In this document: positions 8,958 to 21,136 of the stretch, in pieces
Layout of the letters: every line of letters starts with the position of its first letter
Position numbering within the stretch: the stretch's first letter is position 1
Source of the DNA: Isoetes taiwanensis
Lineage: Eukaryota > Streptophyta > Lycopodiopsida > Isoetales > Isoetaceae
Reading direction: 5' to 3'
DNA: 64,000 nt
Assembly (NCBI GenBank): GCA_021234155.1
Contig: JAJEKV010000206.1
Span: 1,488,001-1,552,000 of the forward strand
Notes under the pieces: model-generated
What the model was told of the DNA's origin: nothing
The model's database searches: none
Seen by the model: only the letters and a program-made list of their open reading frames with translations
Translations under genes and position numbers: made by a program

Positions 8958-9868
8958 CCTGCTGTTGTGAAGAACCTTTTTTTGTCTGCGCCTCTTCAGG
9001 AACTCAGCCTCTTTTTTTTTTTTCAGTCCTTTTTTTTTATTTCTGGTTTAGTTTAAAGCTCTGAAAGAATGTATGATACTAAACCGGCCATAGGCCTTAT
9101 TTTGGACTCAAACCATGATGAAATGGTCTTATTTTTGTAAATCCTTGAAATGTGAATACAGGTTTTCGGATTTCCACAGATATTCCTCATTTGAGTTTAT
9201 TTTTTATTTTCACTAACCCATTTTTCGTAAATGCTATTGTTACAGGTTAAGTGGAGGAGGTTCATGGAGTTTTGGAGTGTTTAGTTGTTGTTTATTAGCA
9301 TTTCAGGGACCACAAAGATTTATGTGGCAACTCTATTTTCCTATATTTGTTCATGTAACAGACCTCAGTTTTTTGAAATAAAAGCAGTTCGTCATCTTCT
9401 ATACTTGTTCATTATCTTGTTCATTATCTTTTTCATTGTCTTGTTCATTATCTTCTTCTTTATCTTCTCATTTCAATCAGATGCAAACTTTCTGTTGTAT
9501 CTGTTCATTTACGAAAAGGAAACATGGAATATTGAGTACTGTACTTGTTTATTTTCATTGTGCAAACATTATTTCATTGTGCAAACATTCTTTAAAGTCT
9601 GCAAACCTTCTTTAAAGTCTGCAAACATTCTTTAAACATTCTTTTAAGATACAAACATTGTTTTACTTCTGCTGTATCCAGGTAAAGTGCATAAAATGCA
9701 AACATTGAGTAATTAGGTGCTGCAATTGTTTCACTTCAAATGCAAACATTGTTTTACTTCACTAGTTCCATGAAAGTTCATGTGCATATTTCTGCTCCAC
9801 AAATTGCAGAATGCATTCCATTAATGGGAACACCTCAAACAACATGAAATGAATGGAATGAATCAAAT
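8958..9868. other. AT-rich non-coding region between the small ORF and the transposase
   Basis: No supported gene. Around 9400-9480 there are TTCATTATCTTG-type repeats, and around 9560-9650 repeats of CATTCTTTAAAGTCTGCAAAC. The apparent frame there is low-complexity. Confidence 0.6.
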
Positions 9869-11221
9869 TCAATTTCTACCATCTCTATTCTGAAAAATTA
9901 CATGTCTTATCAAATCCCCTTCCTTCTTCAATTTCTTATTCATGTCCTCGGTCTCATAGTAGGCAATATCTGGCAATTCTGCTTCTAAGGGCAGCATTTC
10001 CAAATCCAGGTCTTCCATTATGCAGAAATTCCACAACACACAGGCAGCATGAATAATCTTGGCTGCCCTACCAACATGAATAGGCAGAGCTTTCAAAATT
10101 CTGAATTTTTCTTTCACTATACCAAATCCATTCTCAACACAAACCCTGCCCTTGCAAATCCTCTTATTGAACTTACCAGAAGCACCTGTGCCATCTGGAA
10201 AAACCTTAATCAAAAACCTTCTGCTTGGATAAGCTGAATCCCCCAAAAGCATTGGAGGTATACTAACTGTTACATCTGCATCCAGTAATTCTCCTCTCGT
10301 GTTAATCTTTTTTCCTGTCATTTGAACAATAGGTTCCTGCAAAATCTGTTTTGATGCTAGCCTCTTGTACAATAGGCTCTTCTTAAACTGATTGGAATCA
10401 TGCACAGAACCTGTTCTACTAACACATACATTGACAAATATTCGAGAGTGTGTTACTACACCTTGCATGAGGCAGGAATGTCTCTTGTGTCTACTGTAGT
10501 AATCATCCCCTTTGTCTTTTCTCCATGGCTTTCTGTACAGAAATATGTGAGAACCATCAACAGCACCAAAAATATTAGGCAGACCTGTGGCATCTTCAAA
10601 TTTCTTCATGCTATCAAGTAGTCTTTGACCCGAGGGTAAGGCAATAAATCTTTTGTAAAGCATGGTCTTGGATGCTAAAACTAAAGTCACTTTCTTGGTG
10701 TATTTCTGGACTGTGGCCTTTCCAACATAAAACCTTTGGCCAACATGCAATGGCATCTCTCCATGAGCAAGAAAGTAGAGTACCATGGCTACTACTTTCT
10801 TGGGATCTACAGGGGGCCTAACTTTCTCGCCTGGCCTGATCAGGTATGGCACAATCAGGCCAACCAATTTTTCAAATGACCTTCTCTTCATTCTGTAAAA
10901 CTGATGCCACATATCATCTTCAAATGAGGGAAGGCAATTCCAAGCATGATTATCAATGTTATCCCATTGTGTGGTCTGTCTCGGACAAACCCAGAATCTT
11001 CTCGGTGGTCTTCTTAGTCAAGAGGTTGCAGCCAAGAGCAAGATTGAAGATGCACATTGAAAACTAGTGTTGTCTTCTTCGAACTCTTCTTCCTCGACTA
11101 TTGCCATAGGATCTTCCAGTTCGTTCTCTTGAATGAGATCCAAGCAGAACTTCTGCATTGCTAAACCTAACAAAATAGCCCTAAGAAGCATTGCAATCAT
11201 ACCTAAAATTAATGGATCCAT
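9869..11221 (-). pseudogene. PIF/Harbinger transposase (DDE_Tnp_4 type) with one internal stop
   Basis: Reading from 11221 down, a single frame of 450 codons is interrupted only by TGA at 11018-11020 and ends at 9869. After the stop come RRPPRRFWVCPR, the usual N-terminal Harbinger motif, and then a helix-turn-helix-like region. The DDE catalytic core is complete: Asp in FGAVDGSHI (about residue 222 of the full frame), Asp in LLGDSAYP (about 328) and Glu in CVENGFGIVKEKFRIL (about 363). RNase-H-fold transposases of this family cut and paste DNA with 3-bp target duplications and usually need a Myb/SANT-like partner, which lies convergently upstream. The first ATG after the stop (10912) would give a 347-aa protein keeping all catalytic residues. 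Confidence 0.9.
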
Positions 11222-11861
<640 letters not shown>

Positions 11862-12911
11862 TTTATTTACAACATTCGAACTCAACTAATTTTAAACCTT
11901 TGACATATATAAACCTTGTTTCGATCTCGATGTACACAACCCAATGGACGGTCCAAATCCTTCCCCCCCTCCCTATATGTTCTTATGCTCTAACCTTTAA
12001 AAGACCAAGAAGGTTTAAAACGGCAGGTTAACTGGAAGCACATGGTTCCCCATTGCAAAATGCATGTCCACTCCTTTTTACAATGCGTGGTTCATGAGAT
12101 ATATCCTATGGACACATTAATTCCCATGTTTGCTTTGTCTATGCAATTAGATAATGCATAGTTTGTAATTGATGTAGACATGTCCCACGGACAAGTGCAT
12201 TCACATTAATCTGCAATGATTCAAATGTAAGATGTATAAAGTTCATTATCGTTCTTCATCACTAAAAGTTGCAGAATCACTTGCAAGTAAGAGTTATATC
12301 GTCCAAACACATAGGCAACATCAACATCATCTAGAAGCATCAAACATGTAACATAGATTACATCACATTATTGAACTAGAAAATCTTAATGACATATATA
12401 ACAAGTACATATATGGGGTTAATACAAATTGGCATTCTTAAGTTGTTCAATGGAGAAAGAGGTAGAATTGGTGGACAACCCAATATAGGGTATAGAAGGT
12501 GGCCTTCAAAATAATTTTTGCTTACAACATTTTCAAAGCTTTGTAATTTATTAATTTCTGGATTTATTTTTGCCTGTTTAAAATAATGAATAGTCTAATC
12601 TTTACTACATTATTCAATGGTCTTTGTAAAAAATTCGCCTCGATTACTATGTACTAACTTCAATAAAACAAAATATTCGCCACCTTAGCTAACTTCTAAA
12701 TTGTGAAATTCGCCAAGTGTACGAAACTTACCAACTTCCAATTTTCCCTTAAGGGAAACCCCGAAGAAGACACAACATCCGGATGAACCTTCAAAACCTG
12801 CACCACCACATCATCCTGAGGGACTATAGGTATGTGAATATTTTCAGCAGAAGATCTCACAATCCAAGCAAAGAGCATTGGCAACAGGAAAAAGGAATAG
12901 AATAGAATAGA
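11862..12911. other. Intergenic, no gene seen
   Basis: AT-rich sequence without a supported frame. A short (GAATA)3 stretch at about 12894-12910 directly abuts Copia coding sequence and may be the tail of a lost LINE. TTCGCCAAGT motifs near 12640-12720 resemble motifs in the hAT element at 13715. Confidence 0.5.
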
Positions 12912-13440
12912 AAACTCAAGAGTTCGGCATAACATATGATACAGATAATCTGAAACTTATAGCATTTAGTGATGCTGACTAGGGAGGTGATCTTAGTTCC
13001 AGAAAATCAACATCAGGGTATGTAATTTACTTGGGAGGAGGAGCAGTGAACTGGAAAAGCAAAAGGCAAAGTGCCATAGCAATGTCAACAGCAGAGGCAG
13101 AATATGCTGCCTCATCCTTGGTTGCAAAAGAAATAACATGGCTTAGAAGGCTTTTAGAAGAACTAGATGTGCACAAACAGAGCCTACAAAAGTCTGGGCA
13201 GACAACCAAAGTTGCATAGCAATAGTCAAAAATCCTGTTGACCACGAGAGGACAAAACATATTGAGCTCAACATTCATTTTATCAGGGACTTGGCTGAGA
13301 AAAACTATATTCAAATGAGTTACATTAAGACAGAAAATCAAGTTGCAGATATCTTTACAAAAGCTCTGACACTTGGGAAGTTTGTGCAACACAGGAACAA
13401 TCTGAAAGTTACATCATTAAGTGATGTTGAAGTTATGTTA
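12912..13440 (+). pseudogene. Copia RNase H, 3' end of pol
   Basis: The reading gives the Ty1/Copia RNase H region: LIAFSDAD-stop-GGD (an in-frame TAG replaces the usual Trp), STSGYVIYLGG, NWKSKRQSAIAMSTAEAEY, KEITWLRRLLEEL, then in a shifted frame KVWADNQSCIAIVKNP, RTKHIEL and the C-terminal ADIFTKAL. RNase H removes the RNA strand during reverse transcription. Everything 5' of it is missing, and it starts abruptly next to the (GAATA)3 stretch. Confidence 0.85.
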
Positions 13441-13528
13441 AAACAGAAAAACTAAGTTGCAGACAACTTCACAAAATGTTATACAGTTGACAGGTTTTGA
13501 GCAGCACAAGAACATTTTTGAAAGTTAT

Positions 13529-13576
13529 ATAATTATGTGGTGAAGGAGGAATGTTGGAATTCCACCACATAATTAT
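13529..13576. promoter_or_regulatory. Polypurine tract flanked by a perfect 14-nt inverted repeat
   Basis: GAAGGAGGAA ending at 13551 precedes TGTTGG and acts as the plus-strand primer site of a Copia element. ATAATTATGTGGTG at 13529-13542 and its exact complement at 13563-13576 flank the polypurine tract and the LTR edge, allowing a hairpin across the junction. Confidence 0.7.
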
Positions 13577-15575
13577 GCAAGACAGATCTTGCAATGGTGC
13601 AAATTTAAATTGTTTTGTGAAAATCAAACACTTACCCTAATGGTCTAGTTGAACCTAAGGGAAATGTATATAATGTAAATATTTAAGAGGTAAGACCATG
13701 TTTTCAATGGTTAACATGGAAAAAATTAGTGGCTATTAATAGCCAAATGGCGATTTTTTAGGGGGTCTAGACAATTTTTGCGGCGAATTTTATGAAGGGA
13801 GATTTCTTTAAAAAAAATAAAAAATAGCCATAGCTAAAACAAATACTCCATTATTTTTTTAGGATTAGCCAAACTATTTTCCCCCTTTTCCTTAAAGAAA
13901 AAGGGATTAGCCTTTCTTTATATTACAATAAGTACATATTAAATCATTAATAGCCAAACAAAAAAGACTTTTACACATCCCTACGTACCATCATCAGTGA
14001 TAGTAGTTTTTTAAAGTATACATTTCTATTACATATACCATATATGCATCAAAAAGGAATTGTAAGAGATGGCCAGTATCTCTCTAGATGCCCGAGTTAG
14101 TTGCACAACATCTTCCCTCAAGGGTTAGAGATAAGTGCAATTTGATCATCATATCTTGAAGGAGTCATTGCATTGAATGTTATTCAGATCATGGATATTA
14201 TAAGCTATGTTGTGAGCATTTGTTAAAAGTTTTTTAATAGTATTGTATATTTTTTTATTGTTGATTATCATTTGTAATTGTAGTACATATATCTAAAGCT
14301 ACAGAATTTAAATTTTTTGCTTTTACCAGTTAGAAAAAATAGCCAAGTGAGAGTTCATAGTACTCAATTCAAAAGTTTCGCCAAGTCCAACTACATATAA
14401 ATATAATGGTAATAATAACTTTAGCCAAATGTATATCATAAAGTACAGTAGAATTTTAAAAAATAGCCAAACCATTTTTTATGGAAAAATGTATAGCATG
14501 CTTAATTTTTTCCCTGATGGTTAATGGTTGGCATCTTAATTTGGAGCCAACCGAACATTCAAATAGCAAGATATACAGGTGGCCCGGATCCACTGCAAAA
14601 CCGTCGAAGCTGTGCAATTAAATGCGGTGCCACGCAATGTGAAGAAAAATTGTACTTTGGAGGTGATCGGCATGCAGCCTAATGATCTAATACATCAATT
14701 AGCTCGGTTCAAAGTAATACGAAATTGCTACAGTGTTTTTATCAGTCCATATGAATAGTGGTTTATATAAGTATTATTACCATTGAAATTGATTGTGTTT
14801 GTTAAACTTTTATATGAAGGTGAATGGTTTTATTGATTGAGAATTGTGAGAATAGTCTAGATTGCAAATTGACCTAGTCATGTTTTGAGTGAGCACATTG
14901 TGGTGAATTGAATAATTGCATTGATTATTCTATACTGGTGGCTTGATTCTAACACAACGCACTAAAAGGTGTGGATCCTACATAGAAATCATTATCCAAT
15001 GGACCTCAACCTATCAAAGGCTTTATCCCATACCCGACAGGTCATAACAATCTGAGATATTCTCTCTAGAGTGTCTAGAAAATAGCACTTATATCTTTCT
15101 ATAGGAAGACCTTTTTATAAGGGGCTAGCTATTACCAAGAAGGGTGATCAGAATAGAGCGCTCTTTACTTTTTCGAAAAACACTCGACTCTAGTTCTAGG
15201 ACTGGGGTGGAACGGTACCACGCGTAACTCCTTATGGTTTGGGAGATATAGCGGGAAAAGGGGGACAGGGGTGAAAATAGACTACATGTGGAGATCTGCA
15301 AGTAGAAATATCGATTCTGTTGAAGATTGATACTATCGCTCCTTATCCTTGAAATAATGTACGATCGAGACTGTGGTGTGTAGTGTTGATCGTAGCCAGT
15401 TAAGCCAGCGTCTATAGCTTTGTCTATAGCCTTTTGGAGGTGGATTTGGTCGAGCGGTTAACTATTGTATCATAATAATTGTCCAAATAAAGATCCAGAT
15501 TGTAAGTTGTTTTCTTATTTACTAGTATAAGCAATGATTTTACGTCTTTAAGATGGACCAGATTTTCTCAATCAT
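13552..15575 (+). mobile_element. Copia LTR, split by a hAT element
   Basis: It starts TGTTGGAATTCC directly after the polypurine tract and ends near TCAATCA just before a Met-tRNA-type primer binding site at 15582. Subtracting the 802-bp hAT insertion and one 8-bp duplication leaves about 1.2 kb, normal for a Copia LTR. The 3' edge is inferred from the PBS. Since RNase H and polypurine tract lie on its left and PBS on its right, this one LTR seems to serve as both a 3' and a 5' LTR. Confidence 0.6.
13715..14516. mobile_element. Non-autonomous hAT element with 8-bp target duplication
   Basis: The 802-bp element has ends CATGGAAAAAATTAG (left) and CTTAATTTTTTCCCTG (right; reverse complement CAGGGAAAAAATTAAG), fitting the CA-x-GG hAT terminal pattern with one mismatch. 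It is flanked by direct ATGGTTAA at 13707-13714 and 14517-14524, the 8-bp duplication typical of hAT. The interior has no coding frame but many TAGCCAAA motifs in both orientations, probably subterminal transposase-binding repeats. Confidence 0.75.
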
Positions 15576-15581
15576 ATTAAT

Positions 15582-15593
15582 TGGTATTAGAGC
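15582..15593 (+). promoter_or_regulatory. Copia primer binding site (Met-tRNA type)
   Basis: TGGTATTAGAGC differs at one base from the standard plant Copia PBS TGGTATCAGAGC, complementary to the 3' part or anticodon-arm fragment of Met-tRNA used as minus-strand primer. Confidence 0.75.
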
Positions 15594-16540
15594 GTGGTTC
15601 CGGTCTTTACAAGCAGAGCTTGTGTGATAGAGGCAAGGAAAAGTTTATGTGACATAAACTCTGAAGCAAAGCACGAAGCATAAATAATTCTGAAACTATA
15701 AAGACAAAAATTGTATAGAATTGCCTATTTCGATATTATCTTTCAACAAGATGAAGCATTCTATTCCTTGGCCATGGGACTATTCCATTGTATTAATGAA
15801 GTGACAATGAGCTATTGATGACACGAATATGAAATTTTGAACAATGAAGACGCTGCGTGATTGAAGAAACTTTTAACCAGTTGATACATGTTTCACGATA
15901 AACTCCTATTCCAATTGTTTTGCAACTTAACTCCTCAAGATCTATTGACCAAGAGTGCTAACATCTTGATAAATTTCTCGAAATAGAAAAGGAATTTGAA
16001 TCACACGCGTGTCTTTTAATAATCTTATTGCAACCCCAACCTAATCGCTTTTTAACCAAAAAGGGGGGAAGAAGTTTCAACCATTAAACAAAAGAAGAAA
16101 AACAAGGTACGAACACGTGACACGAATGGATGCCAATGTTGTGTTTAAACCATACAAAAGAAAAACATAGGAAGGCAGAAATAAAAAAGTAAGAAGAAGA
16201 AAAGAGAACAGAGAAGCACAGAGAAGCCCGAGGGCAATTCAATGCCCAGGGCAAGATGCCATGCTCCCAGCTAACATGATCCTAAATCCCCATTAAAAAT
16301 TGGCATTATAGATGGAAAAACATAGCTTAAAATACCGTGAGTGCTAGGGAAGTGCCGACGTTGTGTCTAAAACATGTTTGAGCCTTTTCTAAAACACTCA
16401 ACTCGGTCACTCAACTATTCAACCCTATACAAACTTGATCAAGGGGCACTTGTGGATGGGCTTGTAGTGGGTTGTAGATGAAGTTCTAGCTAAATTTATA
16501 TAACTGATTATAAAAATATTGTAAGGGGTCTGGTCGAATT
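15594..16540 (+). mobile_element. Degraded Copia leader and gag region, then unassigned sequence
   Basis: The sequence after the PBS has no long frame; scattered stops break a faint gag-like reading around 15740-16020. From about 16030 to 16540 I see nothing recognisable. Confidence 0.4.
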
Positions 16541-16802
16541 TAGAATAGAATAGAATAGAATATACATTATTGTCCCTTGTGCCCTGAGGCTCCTGGACTT
16601 ATGTAGCATGGGTGAGCTCCCTGACGGGTGCTACTAACATATCACACTGGTTTTATTGTAGCCTTTTCTGAAGGCTCCCCTTTTTTCTATTAATACCGGC
16701 ACTCCGCTCTGGATCGGCTTCAAGGCCGTGCAGAGGTGCATCGTTATCAATCAGCTTTAAGCTGAGCATTTTTGGGCAGTTACGATTCGCCTCCCGGGCG
16801 GC

Positions 16803-17695
16803 TCATATCAAAAGCCCTTTTTCCTTATGTACTTGTCTGTGCTTTGTCGTCATTTCCCGTATTGTGTCTGCCAAATCTTTCATTGTTTCTGTCCTTGCCA
16901 TCATGGCATATACGGGTTGACCCCATCTTATGTTTTTATATTTGTTCCTGATGTCTCCATATATTGGGCACTCATTGAGCATGTGATTCTCGTCCTCCAC
17001 TTCCCCTCTGTCACAGATTCTGCATATCCGATTGTCTCTCTCTACTCTCCTCCATCTGTCCTTTTCAATTCTTAGGTCATGGCTCCCCATCCTAAATCTT
17101 GCTAGGATATCCCTCCTGGTTTTTCCTAGTAAATTACCTTGGTACATCTACTGCTTTATCCTCTGTTCGGATTGAAGACTGTCGTAAGCCAAATTGTCTT
17201 GGGCCCTGTGTGTTTTTGCAGCCATGCTTGCGTAGCCTTGTTTGCCCAATCCTCATTCCATTCACCTTCGTTTATAAGGTCGCTCCGGTTCATCCCCATT
17301 TCTCTAGTCCACACTGCTACATCCCTAAACCACCAATTGCTCGCGATAATGTGTGATTTTGCTGACTCGCTAATCGCAATACTCGCTAATTTATTCGGTT
17401 TCTCATTTGCATTATTTCTTATGAGATATCTTATAGTCTTCTCCCATGCCCTTACCTCCATTGGCTTCTGTCCCGTCTCATATACTATGACTGTTTGCGG
17501 TGTATTTGTTCTCAACTTGAATTCCTGTTTATGCCATTGCCTGAGAATTCCTTCCTGGTTTTCCCATTTCTTCTCCGTTAGCCCCGATCCCCAAGCCTCA
17601 GCCCCGTATAGTTGCGTGGTCGCGACCACTGCACTGAACAGATAGCATTTGATTTCCCAGTCTATTATTCTGCTTTTATTGCAGAAGTTTTTCAT
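16803..17695 (-). pseudogene. LINE family A, C-terminal region with Cys/His knuckle
   Basis: Two frames. 17695-17156 gives motifs YLFSAVVATTQLYGAEAWG and VRAWEKTIRYLIRNNANEK. 17147-16803 gives DILARFRMGSHDLRIEKDRW followed by CRICDRGEVEDENHMLNECPIY, a CX2C-X8-H-X4-C knuckle. This region follows the RT thumb, as in other LINE ORF2 proteins, and likely binds element RNA. The same region at 47679-48323 is intact in the other copy, so the breaks here (near 17150) are decay. Confidence 0.8.
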
Positions 17696-17746
17696 ATTAT
17701 AGTAACTAACAAAGGCTGTTTGGAATCGTGTATCTGCCCCTTTGGC

Positions 17747-18897
17747 TCATTTCCCTGTACCGTGTGTATCGTACCCCAGGTATCTATATTCTGTTGACTC
17801 TTCTAGTTCTGTTCCCAAATACTTGAGCGGTTTGTGTCTATTCCTGTTGCCGAAAAAGACTATTTTAGTTTTTGCAAGGTTTACTGTCAACCCTGTCTTT
17901 TCACAGAAGATCTCTAGCAGTTTCAGCAGCCTGTGCATTCCCTTTTTTTTGTGGCCATCATGCTCAGGTCATCGGCATATAACATAATTGGTACCTTGGT
18001 TTCCCCTAGCATAGGAGCGTCTATGTCCCCCTGCTGTTCTGCTATGAAATCTTGTAATGCATCTATGTATATTCCGAACAGTGTTGGGGATAACGGGCAC
18101 CCCTATTCGACCCTCGTGTCGCAATCTATTGCTTTTCCCTCTTCTTCCATTTTTGCATATACACTATAGTACAGTCTTGCAATTGCCCCTACTATGTCTC
18201 TTGGTGCCTGCATATCTATGAGCCTCTGTATTAGCTTCTCCCTCGGGACTGTGTCAAAAGCCTTCCTAAAGTCCACAAAGCAGCATATTACTTCCTTTCT
18301 CTGATTTCTGCTCTGCTCTATTAATATCCTGAGGGTTACTAGGTGGTCCGTGGTTGAGTGTTCCAGCCTAAAACCTGCCTGCCCCTGTGCTCTCAGGTTC
18401 CCTATCTCTGTCCATTGTTTCAACTTATTGTCTAGGACCTTTCCGAACCATTTTGCAAAGATGGAACTAACCATTATGGTTCTGTAATTTCCAGGTTCCT
18501 GTCTGCTCCCTCCCTTGTGTAGCCTATTGTACGCCCATCTGTCTGGGAGTCCCGTGTGTATTATGCCGTTGAATATATCGGTCATCTGTTTCCCTAACGC
18601 AGTGTCTGCACATTTTAGTAGTTCCACAGTTAGTCCATACAAGTCTGGAGCTTTGTTGTTGGCCATCCTATTTAGTGCTATCATCACTTCCTGTATGCTG
18701 AAACACGGCGTATCCATCTTCTGTAATTCTGGTATCGGTGCTGGAGAAGCCCCAGTCTTATACAATTTTTCAAGGTATCTCTCCCATCCAGCTGCCCCAA
18801 TCTCGCCTTGTGTGTTCCCATTCTTCTTATTCCCTTGTCCTTTTCCTTTAAATCCTTTCCAGAATTTTCGGGGTTGCTTCTTGAGTAGTTTGGCCAA
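17747..18897 (-). pseudogene. LINE family A reverse transcriptase
   Basis: RT motifs appear in order: GNYRTIMVSSIFAKWF (motif 2), CCFVDFRKAFDTVPRE (motif A, two Asp), then QAGFR-LEHSTTDHL. At 18103 a TAG replaces the Gln codon of the QGCPLSP motif, with the same frame continuing GCPLSPTLFGIYID and IMLYADDLSMMA (motif C, catalytic YADD). The frame then shifts after a run of A and resumes as the thumb (LTVNLAKTKIVFFGN). The catalytic Asp residues are all present. It copies element RNA into the nicked target during target-primed reverse transcription. Confidence 0.9.
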
Positions 18898-19218
18898 TCC
18901 TCATTGGTGTTGTACCAAGTTTTTGTTTCTCTTTGCCTTCAGCATCTTCAAATATACCATTTTTTCAGCTTGATATGTTTCTCTTCCTCTCTGCTCTCTG
19001 ACCCTTCTTTTTTGTTCTCTATACTCATCATCATACTAGGTTGAGGCCTTAGAGGCATCATTCCCCCGTTTTCTTCTTCTCTTCCCAAAGACCTATGTTG
19101 CCACTTTTACTGTTATATCATTAAGCATGTCCCCATTTTCGTCTGCCCTGTGTTCCCCCCAGTTCCATTTTCCCATTTCCTCTTTAATAGACTGTACAAA
19201 TATGTCTACGTGTTTATC

Positions 19219-20424
19219 CTAAAATTGTATTTTTAACTTCCCTTTATCCTTCTCTACCCCCTGTTGTCTGTCCGCTCGTTCCCTGTAAGTGTTAACTATG
19301 GGTCTATGACTCTCCCTCTTCCCGATTGGCCACTCTAGGAGCATAAATCCCGAGACTATCTCTGCTGCTGTGTCATTCATTATTACATAATCTACTATAT
19401 GTTTCCCGTGTACGTTCTGGCTCGTGAAGTTCCCTGACCCTTCCCACCTCTGTACTCCATTAGCTATAATGACCCCCGTAGCTATACATACTTCGAGCAG
19501 TAACTCCCCTTTAGCATTGACTTCTGCCCTGTCCTCTGTATGTCTCTCCCACTCCTGTGATCTTGCCGTGTGGATCCATTGTCCATTTGTTTCCTCTATA
19601 CTTGAGTTTTGTGCTTGTTCCTGTCCTGTTCTGGCATTCAGATCGCCTATTAATATCATTGGCCCCTGTTCCTTCCATTTCATCATAGTCTCTCCCATTT
19701 CTAATAATTCTAGCTTATCACTGCTCGGCGGGTAATATGCTATTTTCAGAATTAAATCCTTTTTGCTTTGTAATTGTATACTTAATATCATATATCTCTT
19801 ATTGACATTTGAGTGTAAAATACATGCACTGTTTACTACATCTTCTTTAACATAGCAGGCGAGACCTGCACTCCCTCTTCTTATCTTAAAATCTTTGTCC
19901 TTCCAGCACGTGAATAGTTGGTACCCCTCCTCCTCTGGCAGCCGTTTTATGTTGTGTTCCCAAGTCTCTACCAGACATATTATGTCACAGCTGTGTGCTC
20001 CCTCTAGCCTCTCTCTGTCATCCCAAGGGTATCCAGTACAATTCCAGTACCATATCGTCAACGTCTCTTTCCTCGAGGTTGCTCCCTCGGGGTCTCCAAG
20101 TTTTCTGCTCCGTTTCCCATTCTTCTCGGTCGTCCCCTGGTCCTTGTGATTGGGGTCGGATCTATGTTTCCGACTTGGGCTATTTGGTCTGTGTCGTCCC
20201 CTTTTCCCCCTCTTTCTTCCTCTCTGTGCTGACTCATTTCGGGGGCTACTGCTGTTACTGTTCCCCCCAGTGCTATGTTTTCCTGTCCTTGTATCAGGAC
20301 CCTCAATGGGTTGATGTTCTCCTTCCCCATATCCGTGGACCTCCCTAATTCCAGTACTCCCGCCTTCTGTCCTTGATCCGAACCTGTGAGTTCTCGTCCC
20401 CTTTTGTGCAGAAACACCTTGCAT
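19219..20424 (-). pseudogene. LINE family A endonuclease (start of ORF2)
   Basis: Residues from about 121 of this frame form an exonuclease-endonuclease-phosphatase (APE-like) domain: WYWNCTGYPW, IICLVETWEH (metal-binding Glu), LIGDLNARTG (about 260-267), HIVDYVIMND and ESHRPIVNTY. Most families have SDHxP at the last motif; here it is ESHRP with the catalytic His kept. The domain nicks the target DNA for priming. The N-terminal 120 residues are Gly/Arg/Ser-rich and overlap the end of the ORF1 region in another frame, so the true ORF2 start is uncertain. The frame stops at 19219 and does not join the RT frame directly. Confidence 0.85.
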
Positions 20425-21136
20425 TCTTGACCCCTGCCTGTATTCCTGCCTGATTCAGTTCCCTGGCCTTGGCCAACTCCCTGTGTAGCCCTTGGCGTTG
20501 CATGACTGTTAGGGCTTCCTGCACCTTGATCCCGTTCCTCAATCTGGATCCCATGCGCGATATTCTTTCCTTGGATGGCAGGTCCCTGAGCATCAGGTTT
20601 ATGTGTCTCGACCGTCCCCTCCATTGGCCTGACCGTACTGCCTTGACAATAATGCTCTGATGTTCTTTGAAGACCATCTCCATTACTTTTGCAGTCACTC
20701 GATATATGTCCTCGTTAGGTTTCTCTGCTACCCCTATCAGCCTAACATCATGCTTAATTCTATTTTGTTCCTCATATTCCATGATATGCGGTTTTATTCT
20801 ATCAAATGATTCCCATGCATTCAATTCTACATTTCCTTTTTCTAATTCAACCAACCTTTTCAAGATTTTGGCTTTCTCCTCCTCAATCTCATCCATTCTG
20901 CGCTGCATATCCTCGCTTGTCCTCTCCACTCCCTCTATCCTCACATCCATGCTGGAGATGGCTACCTTGTTACGATTGACCATTTCTGCCAGCGTGTTGA
21001 GTGCATCCATGCTTGGTATCCTGGACTCCAATTGCTTGTCCATCTGCGCTAGGAAATCTTTGAGGTCCTGTTGGCTTGCTGGCACCCTTGCCGCATTTGC
21101 TTTCTTTAGCTGACTGAGGCTGCTGCTTTCCGCCAT
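20345..21136 (-). CDS. LINE family A ORF1 protein
   Basis: About 263 aa from MAESSSLSQLKKANAARVP. A long heptad-rich coiled coil (about residues 25-120, with MDVRIEGVERTSEDMQRRMD) is followed by KHDVRLIGVAEKPNED, resembling the RNA-recognition core of L1-type ORF1 proteins (RIIGIPE motif), and a basic C-terminal domain (GQWRGRSRHINLMLRDLP). Such proteins trimerise and coat element RNA. An upstream in-frame Met (21175) is possible. Near 20400 an overlapping frame (20624-20058) continues with HKRG-like and Gly/Arg-rich sequence, suggesting that a frameshift cut the original C-terminus. Confidence 0.75.
   Translation of the reverse strand: MAESSSLSQLKKANAARVPASQQDLKDFLAQMDKQLESRIPSMDALNTLAEMVNRNKVAISSMDVRIEGVERTSEDMQRRMDEIEEEKAKILKRLVELEKGNVELNAWESFDRIKPHIMEYEEQNRIKHDVRLIGVAEKPNEDIYRVTAKVMEMVFKEHQSIIVKAVRSGQWRGRSRHINLMLRDLPSKERISRMGSRLRNGIKVQEALTVMQRQGLHRELAKARELNQAGIQAGVKNARCFCTKGDENSQVRIKDRRREYWN

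Noticed and set aside
9285-9635. 116-aa hydrophobic frame
   Set aside because: Low-complexity Phe/Ile/Leu from TTCATTATCTT repeats; no start context or homologue.
11018-11020. TGA in the transposase as a recoded codon (selenocysteine or programmed readthrough)
   Set aside because: No selenocysteine machinery in land plants and no recognisable readthrough context; a simple nonsense mutation is enough.
14900-15470. Possible organelle-derived DNA insertion
   Set aside because: Base composition differs slightly, but I recognise no plastid or mitochondrial gene; it fits the body of the Copia LTR.
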